In this document: one piece after another, positions 37,583 through 49,700 of the stretch
Layout of the letters: each line of letters begins with the position of its first letter
How positions within the stretch are numbered: the stretch's first letter is position 1
Assembly: GCA_016748015.1 (NCBI GenBank)
Contig: JAAOMT010000571.1
Location: 809,095 to 873,094, forward strand
Source: Geosiphon pyriformis
Lineage: Eukaryota > Glomeromycota > Glomeromycetes > Archaeosporales > Geosiphonaceae
Direction: 5' to 3'
DNA length: 64,000 nt
Made by a program: the position numbers and the translations under genes
The notes under the pieces: model-generated
Databases searched by the model: none
Seen by the model: only the letters and a program-made list of their open reading frames with translations
What the model was told of the DNA's origin: nothing

Positions 37583-40447
37583 TTGGTGCTCTTTCACAGA
37601 AATAACACAGCAACAACAAAATTCAAAGTGGCAACCACACCAGATGCAACAACTCTAGAGTATTACCAATCAATTTACACCTACTGCAAGCAAAGATTCA
37701 ACATTCCAAATAGAATTGAAGTTGTCAAGAAATCAGTATACCAATATATTGAAAACCGCATCAACAATTATCTTTTTGGAAATTACAATATCTCAGAAGT
37801 TAGAAGCAACTTTTACAATAATTTAGCACACTATTCACAGTTGGAAACTGAAAACCTTAACAGCAAAACACTTGCCACTTACTTTCATGAACTTAATTTT
37901 AACATTATCAAATACTGTGAAGAAACATATCCAGTGCAGTCTCAATACTCTATTGATTTTGAATTGAAAACAGAAACAAGCAACAAAGGCAAAAACAAAT
38001 TAAAACAATACTCAAAAACCACCCCAAATACTCCAACATTACCAAAAACAACTGCTAAACATTTACAAACACCTGAACAAAGAACCAGTTCAAAACTTCT
38101 ACTTACTATCACACCTTTTTCAGCTTTATTTGCACAAACACAAACACCTAATTCATCCTTGAATCGATTTGCAAGACCAGAAGATTTTATATTACTCAGA
38201 AGTCCCATCAGACAACAAGAACCCCTTCAAACTAGTTCCAATCTCCTTGACTTTCTAGCTGAAAATCAAAGTGAACACTCTGAAACAGCAGTGAATGAAG
38301 AAAATGAACCTGAAATATCTGAAAAAAAATCAATAGACAGTGAAAACAAAGAAGATGAAATGACAACATACATCACAAAAATCTCTGAATTTAATGGAGA
38401 AGACATTGAGACCAGTCCCCAAGAATGGCTTGACCAAGTTACTAAAGCTGGAGATGCAAATGGATGGAATGCTGCCAGAATGTTAAGAACAATTCCCTAC
38501 TTTCTCAAAAAAACAGCAGGAGAATGGTTTGAAAACCTGGCTGCCTCATTCAATGATTGGAATGCTTTCAAAACAGCCTTCCTTGAACAGTTTACCAACA
38601 ATAATACCTCTATCACTCTTTGCAATTGTTTTCAAAATATCAAACAAGAACCCTCCGAATCTGTTATGACTTATATTGGGAAATTCAACAAACTTCTCAG
38701 ATGAATTTGCCAACTCAAAACAAACAATTATTATTCTAATGCTCAAATCTTGGATTAATTTATTGCTGGTCTAAAAGATAAACTAATTAAAAAGGTTTGC
38801 CCACATGCACCAGAAGATTTAAACTCTGTCATACAGCATGCAAAAAGATACGAAATGGCCATGGAAGAGGCCAATTGCACAAAACTTGTAAATTTGGCAA
38901 TTAGAGAAACCAGCTCAGCAGCTGAGAAAAAAATTGACCAACTCACAAAGAAGGTTGAAAACTATTTTACCAATCAACAACAACAGCAACCTCAAAGATA
39001 TCAACCACCCCAAAGACAAAATCAAAATAACTTTGCACCACTTTCCAATAACCAGCTTCAGAATTGCCATTATTGTAGAATCTCTGGCCACTGGAAAAGA
39101 GATTGCAGAAAGCTACAATGAGACCAACAAAATAGGAGTAATCAATGTTACCCTCCACCACAGCAATCTTATTATCTACTACCACCACCAGCTTACTATC
39201 CACCAAGACCCCAATACCAAAATAACTATTATCAGCCTGCTCCACAGCCAATTCAACAGCAATACCAACAACCACCCACACAACATTATCAAGTACCTGC
39301 TCGAAGACTGATTACACAAAATCAATTTACACCACAAAACCGATACCAAGTAAACAACAATAGAATCAGTTTAAACAACCAATTAGTTCTCCAAAATTTC
39401 ACTCAACCAAGACCCAACCACTACCATACTCAACCCAGTTATTTAACAATGCCAGAAAAACAGGATTTTCACCATACTGCACTCTCGGAAGGTAGAGCTG
39501 CAGCACAACAACAAAACCCTTCCTATACTTCCACCACAATCCCACCAGCCAGAATTGCTGAAAATGCTAATCTTTCAGATATATTCCCTTTTGAGTTCGA
39601 AGCAAATGAGTCACCATTCCTGCTTAGCAATGCAGCTGCCAATGAACAAAAAGCAATCACGGCTATGTACACTGAAGCAGAAGTCGAAGGAAAGACAATT
39701 CACTTGATCCTAGACAGTGGATCCACTGGAAGCATTATCACCTACCAGTTAATGCAACAGTTGAAGAGAAATGTCAACCGACCAGCTCAAACAGTAATTA
39801 TCACTGCCAATGGCATAAAAAAGACTCCAGTAAAAGAAATTGACAATTTTCCGTTCACTCTTGATGGAATCACCATTCCAGTCAAAGTTCTTGTAATGGA
39901 CGCACCCCAGTACCAAGCTCTTGTTGAAAATGATTGGCTTCAAAAAGCCAATGCTAATCTGAATTGGAAAACACAAGAGTTAACAATCTCCTACTAAGGA
40001 CAACACACCCAGGTACCTGCCACTTGTAGTACATTTAACAAACACTCTAAAAAAGCCCTGGCTTTTGAATTTAAACCGGAAGAGGAAAAACTCTTCATTG
40101 AAACATTCATGGCTCTTAGATCAATGTCCAATTGGGCCAATGAAACAGAACAAGAACATTTTATCCCACATTCTGAACCCGAAACATCTGGATGAAATAT
40201 CTCTTACTTAAAACCTGAACCAAGGAAACAACACCCCTATATTCTCCTTAAATGTAAGGACTGCCACAAAAAACTATCGTCAATGGGAGCCTGTATTTTA
40301 TCTGAAAAAGAATATAAAAATCATACTTGTTATTACTGTAAGGCTTGCCACAGAGAATGATGGGGCCATCTAATAAAAAGGAGCGGAAAATGGGACAACA
40401 CCCCTTGTTTGACTTGTGGAGATATGCTACCAGAAGAATGCAATTGG
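37583..40447 (+). pseudogene. Element B gag-protease with zinc-ribbon-like module
   Basis: One reading frame with several stops (38702 TGA, 38757 region TAA, 39119 TGA, 39995 TAA, 40193 region TGA). Order: a gag N-terminus (YYQSIYTYCKQRF), a Ser/Glu-rich linker, a retrotransposon capsid domain (PQEWLDQVTKAGDANGW, WNAFKTAFLEQF), the knuckle CHYCRISGHWKRDC near 39065, a Gln/Pro/Tyr-rich stretch, a retropepsin (LILDSGSTGSIITYQLM, Asp at 39713-39715), and a Cys-rich module at about 40250-40440 with CKDC, CYYCKAC and CLTCGD. The first codon is unclear because the frame is already open in the primer site. After CNW at 40447 the sequence jumps to an RT thumb. Confidence 0.8.
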
Positions 40448-42409
40448 ATAAAAAAAGCTGGATTGAAACTAAATGCAACGAAGTGTTTCTTTGGAAAAAC
40501 TGAACTCAAGTTTTTGGGACATGTTGTAAGCAAAAATGGTATCAAAACGTATTCAGATAAGATTGCAATAGTAAAAAACTTTCCAGTACTAACAAACTTG
40601 CCAGAACTAAGAGCATTTTTGGGATTCGCAGGCTATTATTGCCACTTTATCAAGGACTTTTCCAAACTAGCTTAGCCACTTTACCAGTTACAAATTAAGA
40701 ATATAAAGTATGAATAGACTGAAGCTCAACAAAAAGCATTTAACACATTGAAAAGAAAGCTTATTCAAGCTTCAGTATTGATGTATCCAGACCACAACAA
40801 ACCATTCATCATCACTACAGATGCATCAGATCAAGCATTGGAAGCAGTACTATCGCAAAAAAGACCAAATGGAAGAGAACATCCAGTAGCTTATGCCAAT
40901 AGAAGCTTAAGTCCAGCTGAAAAGAACTATGGAACTCTAACACTGAAACACTTAGCAATCTATTGGACAGTTATGAAATAAAGAAAATACTTGAGCCAAA
41001 AGTTTGAAATATATATAGATCACAAGAGACTGACTTCAATTCAAAAACAAGAATTTGCAGACGATCACTATGCCAAATAAAAAATAGAACTTTTACCATT
41101 TAACGATACAGTACATTATAAAAAGGGAAAAAATAATGAAAATGCTGATGGATTGTCATGAATGAAACAAATCTAAAAACATTCCAACCTAAAAATATAA
41201 CAAAAGATGAATATACAAAAATACCAACAACTACAACATTATATAAAGACTCAATTGTTCAAAGAGAAATTATCTCAAAAAAAACAAAAAGACATAAAAA
41301 AACAATCCAAATATTTTATTAACCATCAAAATATACTTTACGAGAAAAACAAGAGAAATTCAGACCAACCAACCAGAGTAATCACAGAACCAGAGAAAGA
41401 GACAATATTATTCAATATGCATTCAGACCCAACAGCAAGGCATTTTCACAAAGAAGCAACTATGGAAAGAACCAGAAAAAGATACTATTGGCCAACAATA
41501 TATCCAGACATCATCCAATACATGCAAAATTGTGATACTTGTCAGAGAAGAGGAAAAGCAAGACCAAGTGAACCATTAAGACCAATTAAAGTGAGACAAC
41601 CATTCTATCACATTGGAATTGATTTAGTTGGACCATTAACAATCACCAACAGAGGCAACAGATATATCACAGTAGTCATAGACTATCTTACTAAATGACC
41701 AGAAGCAAAAGCCATTCAAAGAGCAAATGCAAAATCCGTTGCCAAATTTGTTTATCAAGATTTGATTTGTCAACATAGATGTCCAAAAGAATTATTATCA
41801 AATTAAGAAACTCACTTTGTGAACAGAACACTGGCAGAATTAAGTCAAAGATTTGGAATTAAAAGACTATTATCATTGCCATATTATCCACAAATCAATA
41901 GACTAGTTAAAAGATTCAATAGAACATTGTGTGAAGCAATTGCCAAAATCAGTCAAAAAAACCAAGATTAATGGGATTTGTTCATACTATTAGTATTATT
42001 TGCTTATTGGACAATAAAGCAAGATATCACACAAGCAACACTATTTAAACTAGTATTCAGTAGAACAGCAACATTACTAGTTGAGATAGAAGTCAATACA
42101 TATCCAACTGAACCAATAACAGAAGATAATTTTCAAGAAACATTGTTGAGAAAAACATATGACTTAATGAAAACACTAGAAAACAGACAACAAAAAGCAG
42201 CTGACAACATACAAAAGTCACAAGAGAAACAAAAAAAGAGACATGATAACCAACTACCAGACAAACCAGTTGAATTCAAGATTGGAGACAAAGTACTTCT
42301 ACATTGTACTAAAGCGGAAAAACAATGGAGTGGAAAATTTGACCTCAAATGGGACAGACCATTTCACATTGAAGAAATTTTTGGAAATAGAGCTTACAAA
42401 TTAAGATGA
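40448..42409 (+). pseudogene. Pol C-terminal part: RT thumb, RNase H, integrase
   Basis: Continues the same frame. RT thumb: KAGLKLNATKCFFG, LKFLGHVVSKNGI, ELRAFLGFAGYYCHFIKDFS. RNase H: FIITTDASDQALEAVLSQ. Integrase: H2C2 zinc site (HSDPTARHFH, CDTCQRRG at about 41420-41550), the first Asp in HIGIDLVGPL, then LLSN where the catalytic Asp is Asn, followed by a stop, and LVKRFNRTL where the catalytic Glu is Lys. The C-terminal fold VEFKIGDKVLLHCTKAEKQW is present. Stops at about 40673, 40979, 41078, 41160, 41696, 41804 and 41970. The palm with the YxDD motif is absent. Dead by substitution and deletion. Confidence 0.85.
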
Positions 42410-42642
42410 GACAACAAAATCTTAGCCAAAGCAGCACATGTTAATTAACTGAAACAATATTGCCAGATAGCATCATCATCTACCAATAACATTCTACAAC
42501 TAGGAGTACAAAGAATACTAGTTTAACCAAAAAAAATTTCATGAGATCTGAAACCAATCATAGTTATTGAACCAAACACATAAAATCAAACAATCAAAGA
42601 GTATATAAAAACACAGTATACGTAACAAAAGCAATCAAGAAA

Positions 42643-43278
42643 ATGGAAATACCAGATTATATTCACACTATAGCTCAACAACTGTTTTAGGTCTTAAGTC
42701 AACAACAGTTAGACATAGAAATTATCATTAACAACCAAACAATTTGCTATCAAAACACTAAAAAAAAGACAAAGAACACATCATATTAGTGAATACCAAA
42801 GAATAATAAAAACTGGTCAAATAACATAATAAAAAAAGTAAAAAACACATATGGAAAAATATCTATTATAGCACCAACAGAAGAACTTACAAAAGAAAAT
42901 TGGAAGCAATAGACAGAACAACTTCCAATATCATACTATTACTACCAGTTAGGTTGGAAGTTGAATATTCAGGAGTTGTATATCGACAAATTTAAGAGAA
43001 TATTTAACCAAGACATAATACAACAAATTGAAGAATTTATTGGAAAGAAAATGAATTCAACACTACATGTTAAAACAATGTACCGACTACACAACATATT
43101 TCAAAACTATCCAGAAATACTGTTACACTCTGACATGAAAATCATAACTATTAACCAATTGGGAAGAATGAACAATACACAAGTGGAAGACATGAGAAAC
43201 AGAGTCGAACAAACAATACTTGAAAAAAAAGTATTAGAATTAATTCAAAATGAAGATTTTGATGGAGCTCAATATTAA
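42643..43278 (+). pseudogene. Unknown ORF between integrase and 3' LTR
   Basis: One frame of 212 codons from the ATG at 42643 to the TAA at 43276. It is interrupted by a TAG at about 42688, adjacent TAG/TGA at about 42787 and a TAG at about 42909. All of these can be derived from CAG or TGG by a single transition. The last 105 codons (42961-43278) are open: LYIDKFKRIFNQDIIQQIEE, then TMYRLHNIFQNYPEIL, DMRNRVEQTILEKKVLELIQ. The part is predicted helical and charged, without a signal peptide, membrane segment or known motif. It is separated from integrase by 230 nt. I do not recognise it. Confidence 0.6.
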
Positions 43279-43280
43279 AA

Positions 43281-43292
43281 AGAAGGAGATAA
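43281..43292 (+). promoter_or_regulatory. Polypurine tract of element A
   Basis: AGAAGGAGATAA directly before the 3' LTR; the purine run starts just upstream in AAAA. Position and composition fit the plus-strand primer of reverse transcription. Confidence 0.65.
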
Positions 43293-44134
43293 TGTTACTC
43301 ATAGAAAAAAAAAACAGATATAAAAAAATAGAAGACCAATAGGAGAATAGTAGTTAGCACATAAACACATTGCTTAGCAATATAGAGCAATGTCAGAAAT
43401 TATGGCACATTGCTCAGCAATGTAGAGCAATATCAAGAAAATATGGCATATTGCTTAGCAATATAAGCATTGCTTGAGAAATTATAGCACATTGCTTGGG
43501 AATGTAAGCAATTTCATAAAACCCAAATTATGTATATATAGCAGTAGCATTAGAAGTAGAAAAGACAGACCTCTCAGTTTAAATTTGATCTAAGCAATCT
43601 TCCATTCACAAATATCAATAAATAATTATTTACTATCTTAATCCACTCTCCACTATTAACATGAAGTGTTGATAGTAAGTGATACTTAACTACACAAGAA
43701 CAATAGTTCTTAATCATGGCTATTGGCGGGATACTAACTTGCAATTGCTTTTGTTTATTTCTTTATTTTTTTCTTTTATTTTCTTTGTTTTGTTATTTCA
43801 TTGGTTTTACTAAACTGATTAAAAATTAAGTGCTGAGTTATTGACATCAAAGATAGCCTGGTAAAAGACCCCAAAGAAAGGGTATAGGAATTGAGAATTT
43901 AAAGATAGCTTACCAGAAGGGCATTTCTGCCAAGATTACCAGCCACCATGCTGAGAAAGAAATTCGATGGAATTGCGATTCTGGGAGGCTATGGAAAAAA
44001 CAACACTTGAATCTCTATCCATTATACAAAAGACTTCACAACAAAACCTTTAGATATTGACACCAGAATACCAACCCAGCACCAAGTTACAAATTTGTTA
44101 TTTGATTTAAGACCCCAAATAATCATCTGTAACA
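43293..44134 (+). repeat. 3' LTR of element A
   Basis: 842 nt, TGTTAC...GTAACA. Differs from the 5' LTR mainly by transitions and by a shorter repeat array, one unit fewer. Confidence 0.9.
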
Positions 44135-44138
44135 ATGT
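44135..44138. repeat. Target site duplication, right copy
   Basis: ATGT directly after the 3' LTR, partner of 35100-35103. Confidence 0.7.
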
Positions 44139-44310
44139 CCTCAAATTTTTTGACAATCCAAGAATGTATCTTTTCTTTTAGCTTAGTTTCCATAAAAATT
44201 GAAATTAGATTGTTCATGTCCTTATGCCAACACACAATATTGTCTTGCTTTGCAGGATTGTTTATGTCCTTAACATTGCATGTAGCAACTTTCCAGATTA
44301 GATCCATCAT
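44135..44310 (-). pseudogene. LINE E ORF2, 5' end of the endonuclease domain
   Basis: Begins with the ATG at 44310, which overlaps the ORF1 stop (ATGA), and reads LIWKVATCNVKDINNPAKQ and FMETKLKEKIHSWIVKKFE before it meets the LTR element at 44134. The continuation lies at 35103 and below. Confidence 0.85.
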
Positions 44311-46094
44311 TGAAAGAAGGAAGCAGCAGGAACCAAACCAGCATTGTCCATTTTGGCTGAAAAGCCCATAACTGTAATTGCAAGATTTTTCAAAGTGTTT
44401 TCTATTTTTCCGATAACAAAAGAATCAAAAACCACTGCCTCTGCAATAGTCTTACTTCCAGCGGCCACACCCAAATCCTCACTCATCACTATATCCACCT
44501 CTTGATTCTGTAATAAAAGAGTTACCAACAGCTAACATCCAGAGCTAAGCTGGGAAACCATCAGCTCAGGTGTTTTCAATTTCTTAGCCAGCATGTCAAC
44601 ATGTTCTATGAGACTGGTGAGACTGCACTCAAGAGCAGCAAACCTATTATTGATTTCCATCACAACTGGTAGGGTTTCATCTCTAAAGAGAAGCCAACAT
44701 TTACTGAAACAACTTGGCCAGAAAGAGAGAGAGAAGAAGACCCACTTGCAATTTTTGCCCAAGAGAGGCCATTAAAAGAAATGGGACAAACCACAGGAGC
44801 AGATTGTTTGGCATATATAGCAGCCAGCCTGCTTTTATCTGCATCTAAGAGCACTCTATAGAATGAACCACCAGGAGAAACCTTCTTACTCTTAGCACAG
44901 TTTAAAAATGTATGACCCAACTTCCTACACTTGGCACATCTGGCAGAAACAAGACTAGACCAACATAAATTAGTGCCTCTGAGCACCAGTGTAGTTCTCA
45001 TGGCAGCATCCAAAGACTCAACAGAATTGAAGCAAACAACAGCACATCTGATCTGAGCATATATAACCAGATGGCAATTGATATTGCAAGTTTCTCCACC
45101 CACAGATCAAACAAAGTTCCAAATATCATGAGCATTAGTTCTCATTGGCAAAGTATAGAGCAGTGCCCTATGATGATTCCTCTTATTCCATGTTTCTTTG
45201 TCTAAATCAGCCCTGGCAATACACACAGCATCTTTTTCAATCAGGATAAACCACTCATCTGTGACTAAATTAGCCAGATCCGATTGCTCAAATTCCACCA
45301 CAGCTTTTTGTCACAGCCCCACCAATTGCATTTTGATCGACTTAATTATTCCAAATTTGGATAGCACAGTGTACACAGCCTCAGCTGATATTCCAACTGG
45401 AATTTTTTTTACTACTACAGCCCGATCTGAATGACTAGTAGATTTTTTGAGATCAGCATTTACCAAAATGTCTGTTGTTCTTGCCTTTTTCATAATCTGT
45501 GCCAAGCTAGCTTCAGAGGTGAAAGAAGCATGGATAATTCCAGAAAATTTTGAGGGGGTAAAGGCCCCCCCCAAAACCATTGACTTTTGAAAACAACCTT
45601 CTTATTACTATGAGCTTTTCTTGAGAAGATTTTCCAACCACTTTATCCAATCCAATATCCAAAGCAAAAGACTTCCTAACAGAAACAAGAACCAAATCCT
45701 TCAAGAGAGAAGGAAGTTCTAAGGGGGCATTCAAAAGAATATCATTATCAACATCAAGACTTGAGAAGTTTATCTTTCTTAATGGTTTGTCCAGAGCCTT
45801 CTTAGTTTTGACACTCGGCCCTTTAGGCATTTGATCATGCTCCTCATCAGCAATAGTGCCACTCTTACCATAGTCAAAGCTAGTTTCTTCTACTAGACAC
45901 TTCTCTTCCATATTGATACTCTCAGACTTAGTGGTGTCACCAGTCTCAGAACTTCAAAAATAACCACCAAACTCCTTAGTTAGAACCCCTTTGCCACCAA
46001 CAGCCTCTTTCAAAGCAACACCTTTTTTCTTCTTTCTTGACAAAACAAGCTTGATACCACCATTAGAACCAGATTTTTCAACAATCTTCTTCAT
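44307..46094 (-). pseudogene. LINE E ORF1
   Basis: Begins at the ATG at 46094 (KKIVEKSGS). It contains the box VLVSVRKSFALDIGLDKVVG, the RRM-like unit VVKKIPVGISAEAVYTVLSK up to QLVGL, a TGA at 45311, then QKAVVEFEQSD, a second unit (ALLYTLPMRTNAHDIW, CAVVCFNSVESLDAAM), an intact knuckle CAKCRKLGHTFLNC, and a Ser-rich C-terminus. An eighth G in the poly-G tract (45565-45572) shifts the frame. A further stop lies at 45107 and another at 44532. Confidence 0.8.
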
Positions 46095-46735
46095 GATGAC
46101 AACACTAGGGCCAACAGTAGCCTCGAAATCAAAAAACAGTTTGATTTTATCGTATTGAATAATGAAAAAACTTCTTTTAAAAAACTTTTGACTCTTTTTG
46201 GGGATTTGAGATGAATGAGAAAAAGAAGTTTATATAGTATTTAAAACACATAAAAATAATTAATCAGAATTTTTTATCTTATTATATTTAATATATATTA
46301 TATTAAAATAATTTGAATTGTAAAATTTCTATATAATATTATTAAAAATTATTTGTAAAGTGTTTTTATTAAATACATATAAAAATTAGTTATATTATAA
46401 CTTTTTAAATTAATATATAACTATAAAAAACTAAATCAAAATTTATAACTAAAAAAAAATCTAAATATTTAAAAATATATTTAATTTTTTATTAAAATTA
46501 ATTAATAAATTTATATAAATTTTTTTATAAAGTATCAAGTATTTTTAAAAAATATTTTGTTATTAATTATTAAAAAAATTTTATTAATTTAAATAAAAAT
46601 AATTTTTTATTAGGCATTTTAATAAACGAAGTCCAACCATTACTTAGTATATAGAGCCAAACTAAGTAATTTAAACTAAATGTGACTCACACACTTACTA
46701 CATGTGACTAGCCACTTGGGCCAGACAAGACAACA

Positions 46736-49700
46736 CTACACACTTATATTAATACTCACATCACCACCCAGACCAGAAAAAAAACAACACAGCCTATAAC
46801 GACCAAAGTTAATAGCAAAAGATTTGATAACACCAAGTAATCTGACCACCTCTTTAGACAACATTAAAGACACACTAGAAAAAAGACCAGAAATCATACT
46901 CCCATCAACAACCAAGCTGGCTTTCTCCATCCACATCCTGTGTTCAGACCTTACCAACCACGTCTTCACACAATGTAACTCCACAACAAACCTAACAAAA
47001 TTGACAACCTTACCAACAGCCTGCTTATTATTATCAAAAACACTTCAAACCTTCTTATACCACTCGCTCAGTACAAAATCTTTACAAACAACAGAATACA
47101 AGCTAACATCCAAAGAACAGACAGACAAAGCCTGCAAAATGGCAGAAGATGACAAAACACAGACACCAGCCACAGAAACCCAATAGGCAGAAGCCTCAGC
47201 CAGAATCTCATTGTAAACAGCTACATTCTGAGCACATGTAAAGACATGATCCAAAAACTCCACCTCACCACACAGCAAGCACAACACACCAGGATACCTC
47301 TTATCATACAACCTCTTCCAAACTGCCACTGGGAGATGCCTGTGCACAGCTTTTATCAAATAAGTATGCAAGTTCAAAGAACTCTGACTAGTAAACTCAG
47401 CAAACATGTGAGAATTGGTATGCCATACTTTTGCAGTAAAAATCCAGTCCACACTTCCAACCAGCTCATCAGAAACCACACCATAACCAAACCCAGCCTC
47501 TCAATAAGCACAACTAACAGACCAAAAAATGTCCCTAACAAAATGATGGGCATTGCCAGAAACTACAGTGTTCTTAGCCACTAAAAACTGCTCACAAACA
47601 CTGGCCAGTAGTGTGAAAGAAGACCGAATAGCCTCCTCAGCCGCCAAATCAGCCTTAATATTGCCAGAGATACCAGAATGTCTCTTAACTTTAACTCAAA
47701 CCACCTCAAGATCTTTATCCTGAATTAAATTAAAAATATAACGCCTCTTCAAACAGTACCAGTTTCAAAAATCAGGCACAGCAGACAACAATTCTGACAA
47801 GCAAGAATCAATAACAGCCTGGCTGTCAATATGCAAAACCAACTTACATGAAGACAAAACACATTCAAGAAACAAAGCAATGGCTTGCAATTCAGCAAGA
47901 GTGGATGACAAAAGACCATAAACCACAACTCTAACACTCAAATCCAAAGCCAGAAAATATGCAGCTGCACCACAAGTGATATCAACAAAGCCAGCCCCTT
48001 TCAAAGACCCATTAGTATATACCTCAAAACAATCAGACCAGACATCATGCAAGCCATCTTTCACTGCAAAAAACACATCAGACTTCAAAATGTTCAGACT
48101 ACCAGATTGACCAGATCCAGTAGAGCTGGGCAAAAAAGAACTTTGGGCCAACAAAAACTCAGATGCAATTAAGAACCAGTAAAGTATAGGGCCTCGAAAA
48201 TCCAACCTCTTCCAATGACAAAAGATTTTCCAATCAAGCACACCACTCTTCTTGCTCAAGAGACAGTCACCAAAAGCAACCTCAAATCTCTTTAGAGATA
48301 GGACAGAATTAAAATACAAAAAATTTCCAAGAATTGACGACATTAGAAAATAACCAGAACTATGAAAGGCATTGGAAAGATTATTCATCAATGAAAGTTC
48401 ATTATCCAAAAAAATCTTCGCAATTCCAGCCAAAAAATTGTCAATTGGACTAACATGCAGCTTGACAGAAAACTGGAGTGGGTCTAGAAGATCCCAATTA
48501 AGAACCTGCAAGTCCAAAAACCTATGATTGAATAAACATCCAAAAATGCCAGAGGCATTAGAAAAAAAAACCAGAGCAGCAATCTTTCTCTCAGACTGCA
48601 CTTGCTTAAAAGTCTTCAAGCCATACAAAAAAAGATGATGCAAAGCAGCATTGGGGAAATCATGAGGCAGATCAGTCTTGGACTTAAGACCTTTTCTAAC
48701 CATAACATTTCACTTGTGACAAACACCAGATGAGACATAACTAAACTGAGTTTGGTAGCTAATAATAGGCTGCAAGATGACAGAAACCAAATATGAGTAC
48801 TGTTTATCTGTAATAGTCTTTCTGAGCACAACATTGACAAAAAAACAAATATTAGAATGAGTCTTTGCAACACTTGGCTTAGACAATCTCTCTGTAGACA
48901 AGAAGATCCCCAAATAATAATATACTTTGCCCTTTTTGGCAATAGAAATTGGCTGACCACAAATATTCAGAAAGGCAACCTTGACACCTTGATTAATGCA
49001 AATAGCCACTGTCTTATCAATATTAATAGAGATATCATTGATCTTGAAAAATTCACTGGCAATGTTCAGAGCATACTAAGTAGAGGCCTGACAATTCTCA
49101 ACCCAAATTGTGTTATCAACAAAGACGCCAGCTGCAAAATAAGATGTTATTTTACCAACACTTTCAACTCTGCCCATTTTCACAACAAACTTTGAATCAA
49201 TGTGGTATCTGTACAACTGCTCATGTCTTTTTACCTTGCACAAGAGTGGATTATAGAAAATCCTTCACAAAAGAAATGAAAAAACTTCACTCTGATCTAA
49301 ACTATCATGAACTTTGTAACCATCCAACAAATCAAAATCAGTCATTACTCTGTTAATCCTGTCTTTATAGATATTACCAAAAAACTTAATGAATTTTTTG
49401 CACATTTTAATGTACTGTAAGCTAGCTCTTAAATGATGCCAACTAATAGAATCATATGCCTTTTGCATATCCTGCAATACCAACCAAATTTTCCTGTTTT
49501 TTTTGAGAGTGTTCTCTACTACTGATTTGACTGCAAACACCAGAGATTGCATGGACATGTCACAAAGCACCAAAAAGTTATCACCTTGGAGAACACCAAA
49601 CTTGCTATATGCCAATAATATATGATCAGATAGAATTTTGGACAAAATTTTCTTAGCAGTTTCAATTAGAGCAATCAGCCAAGTGTTTATAAGGACCCCA

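Larger units (their letters stand above)
35104..44134 (+). mobile_element. LTR retrotransposon (Ty3/Gypsy-like), outer family A, composite, nested in LINE E
   Basis: Two direct LTRs (35104-35985 and 43293-44134) share the same start, palindromic repeats, TATA region and end. The target duplication is ATGC/ATGT (35100-35103 and 44135-44138). The pol order (protease, RT thumb, RNase H, integrase) is that of Ty3/Gypsy elements. Many stops occur and the RT core is missing, so it cannot move by itself. LTR divergence (length 882 versus 842 nt, many transitions) shows it is not recent. Confidence 0.9.
30412..46232 (-). mobile_element. LINE copy E, full length but split by an LTR retrotransposon
   Basis: The two LINE parts are 46232-44135 (5' end, ORF1 and start of ORF2) and 35103-30412 (rest of ORF2 and 3' end). 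Without the insert and one copy of its 4-bp duplication, the joint (ACACACAG, ATGY, CCTCAAAT) agrees with the same place in copy G (about 58951-58972), apart from one base. Together the LINE parts give about 6.8 kb, as in copies C, F and G. Copy E is closest to G. Confidence 0.9.

Noticed and set aside
42643-43278. Envelope-like gene after integrase
   Set aside because: No signal peptide, no transmembrane segment and no Cys pattern; kept only as an unknown ORF.
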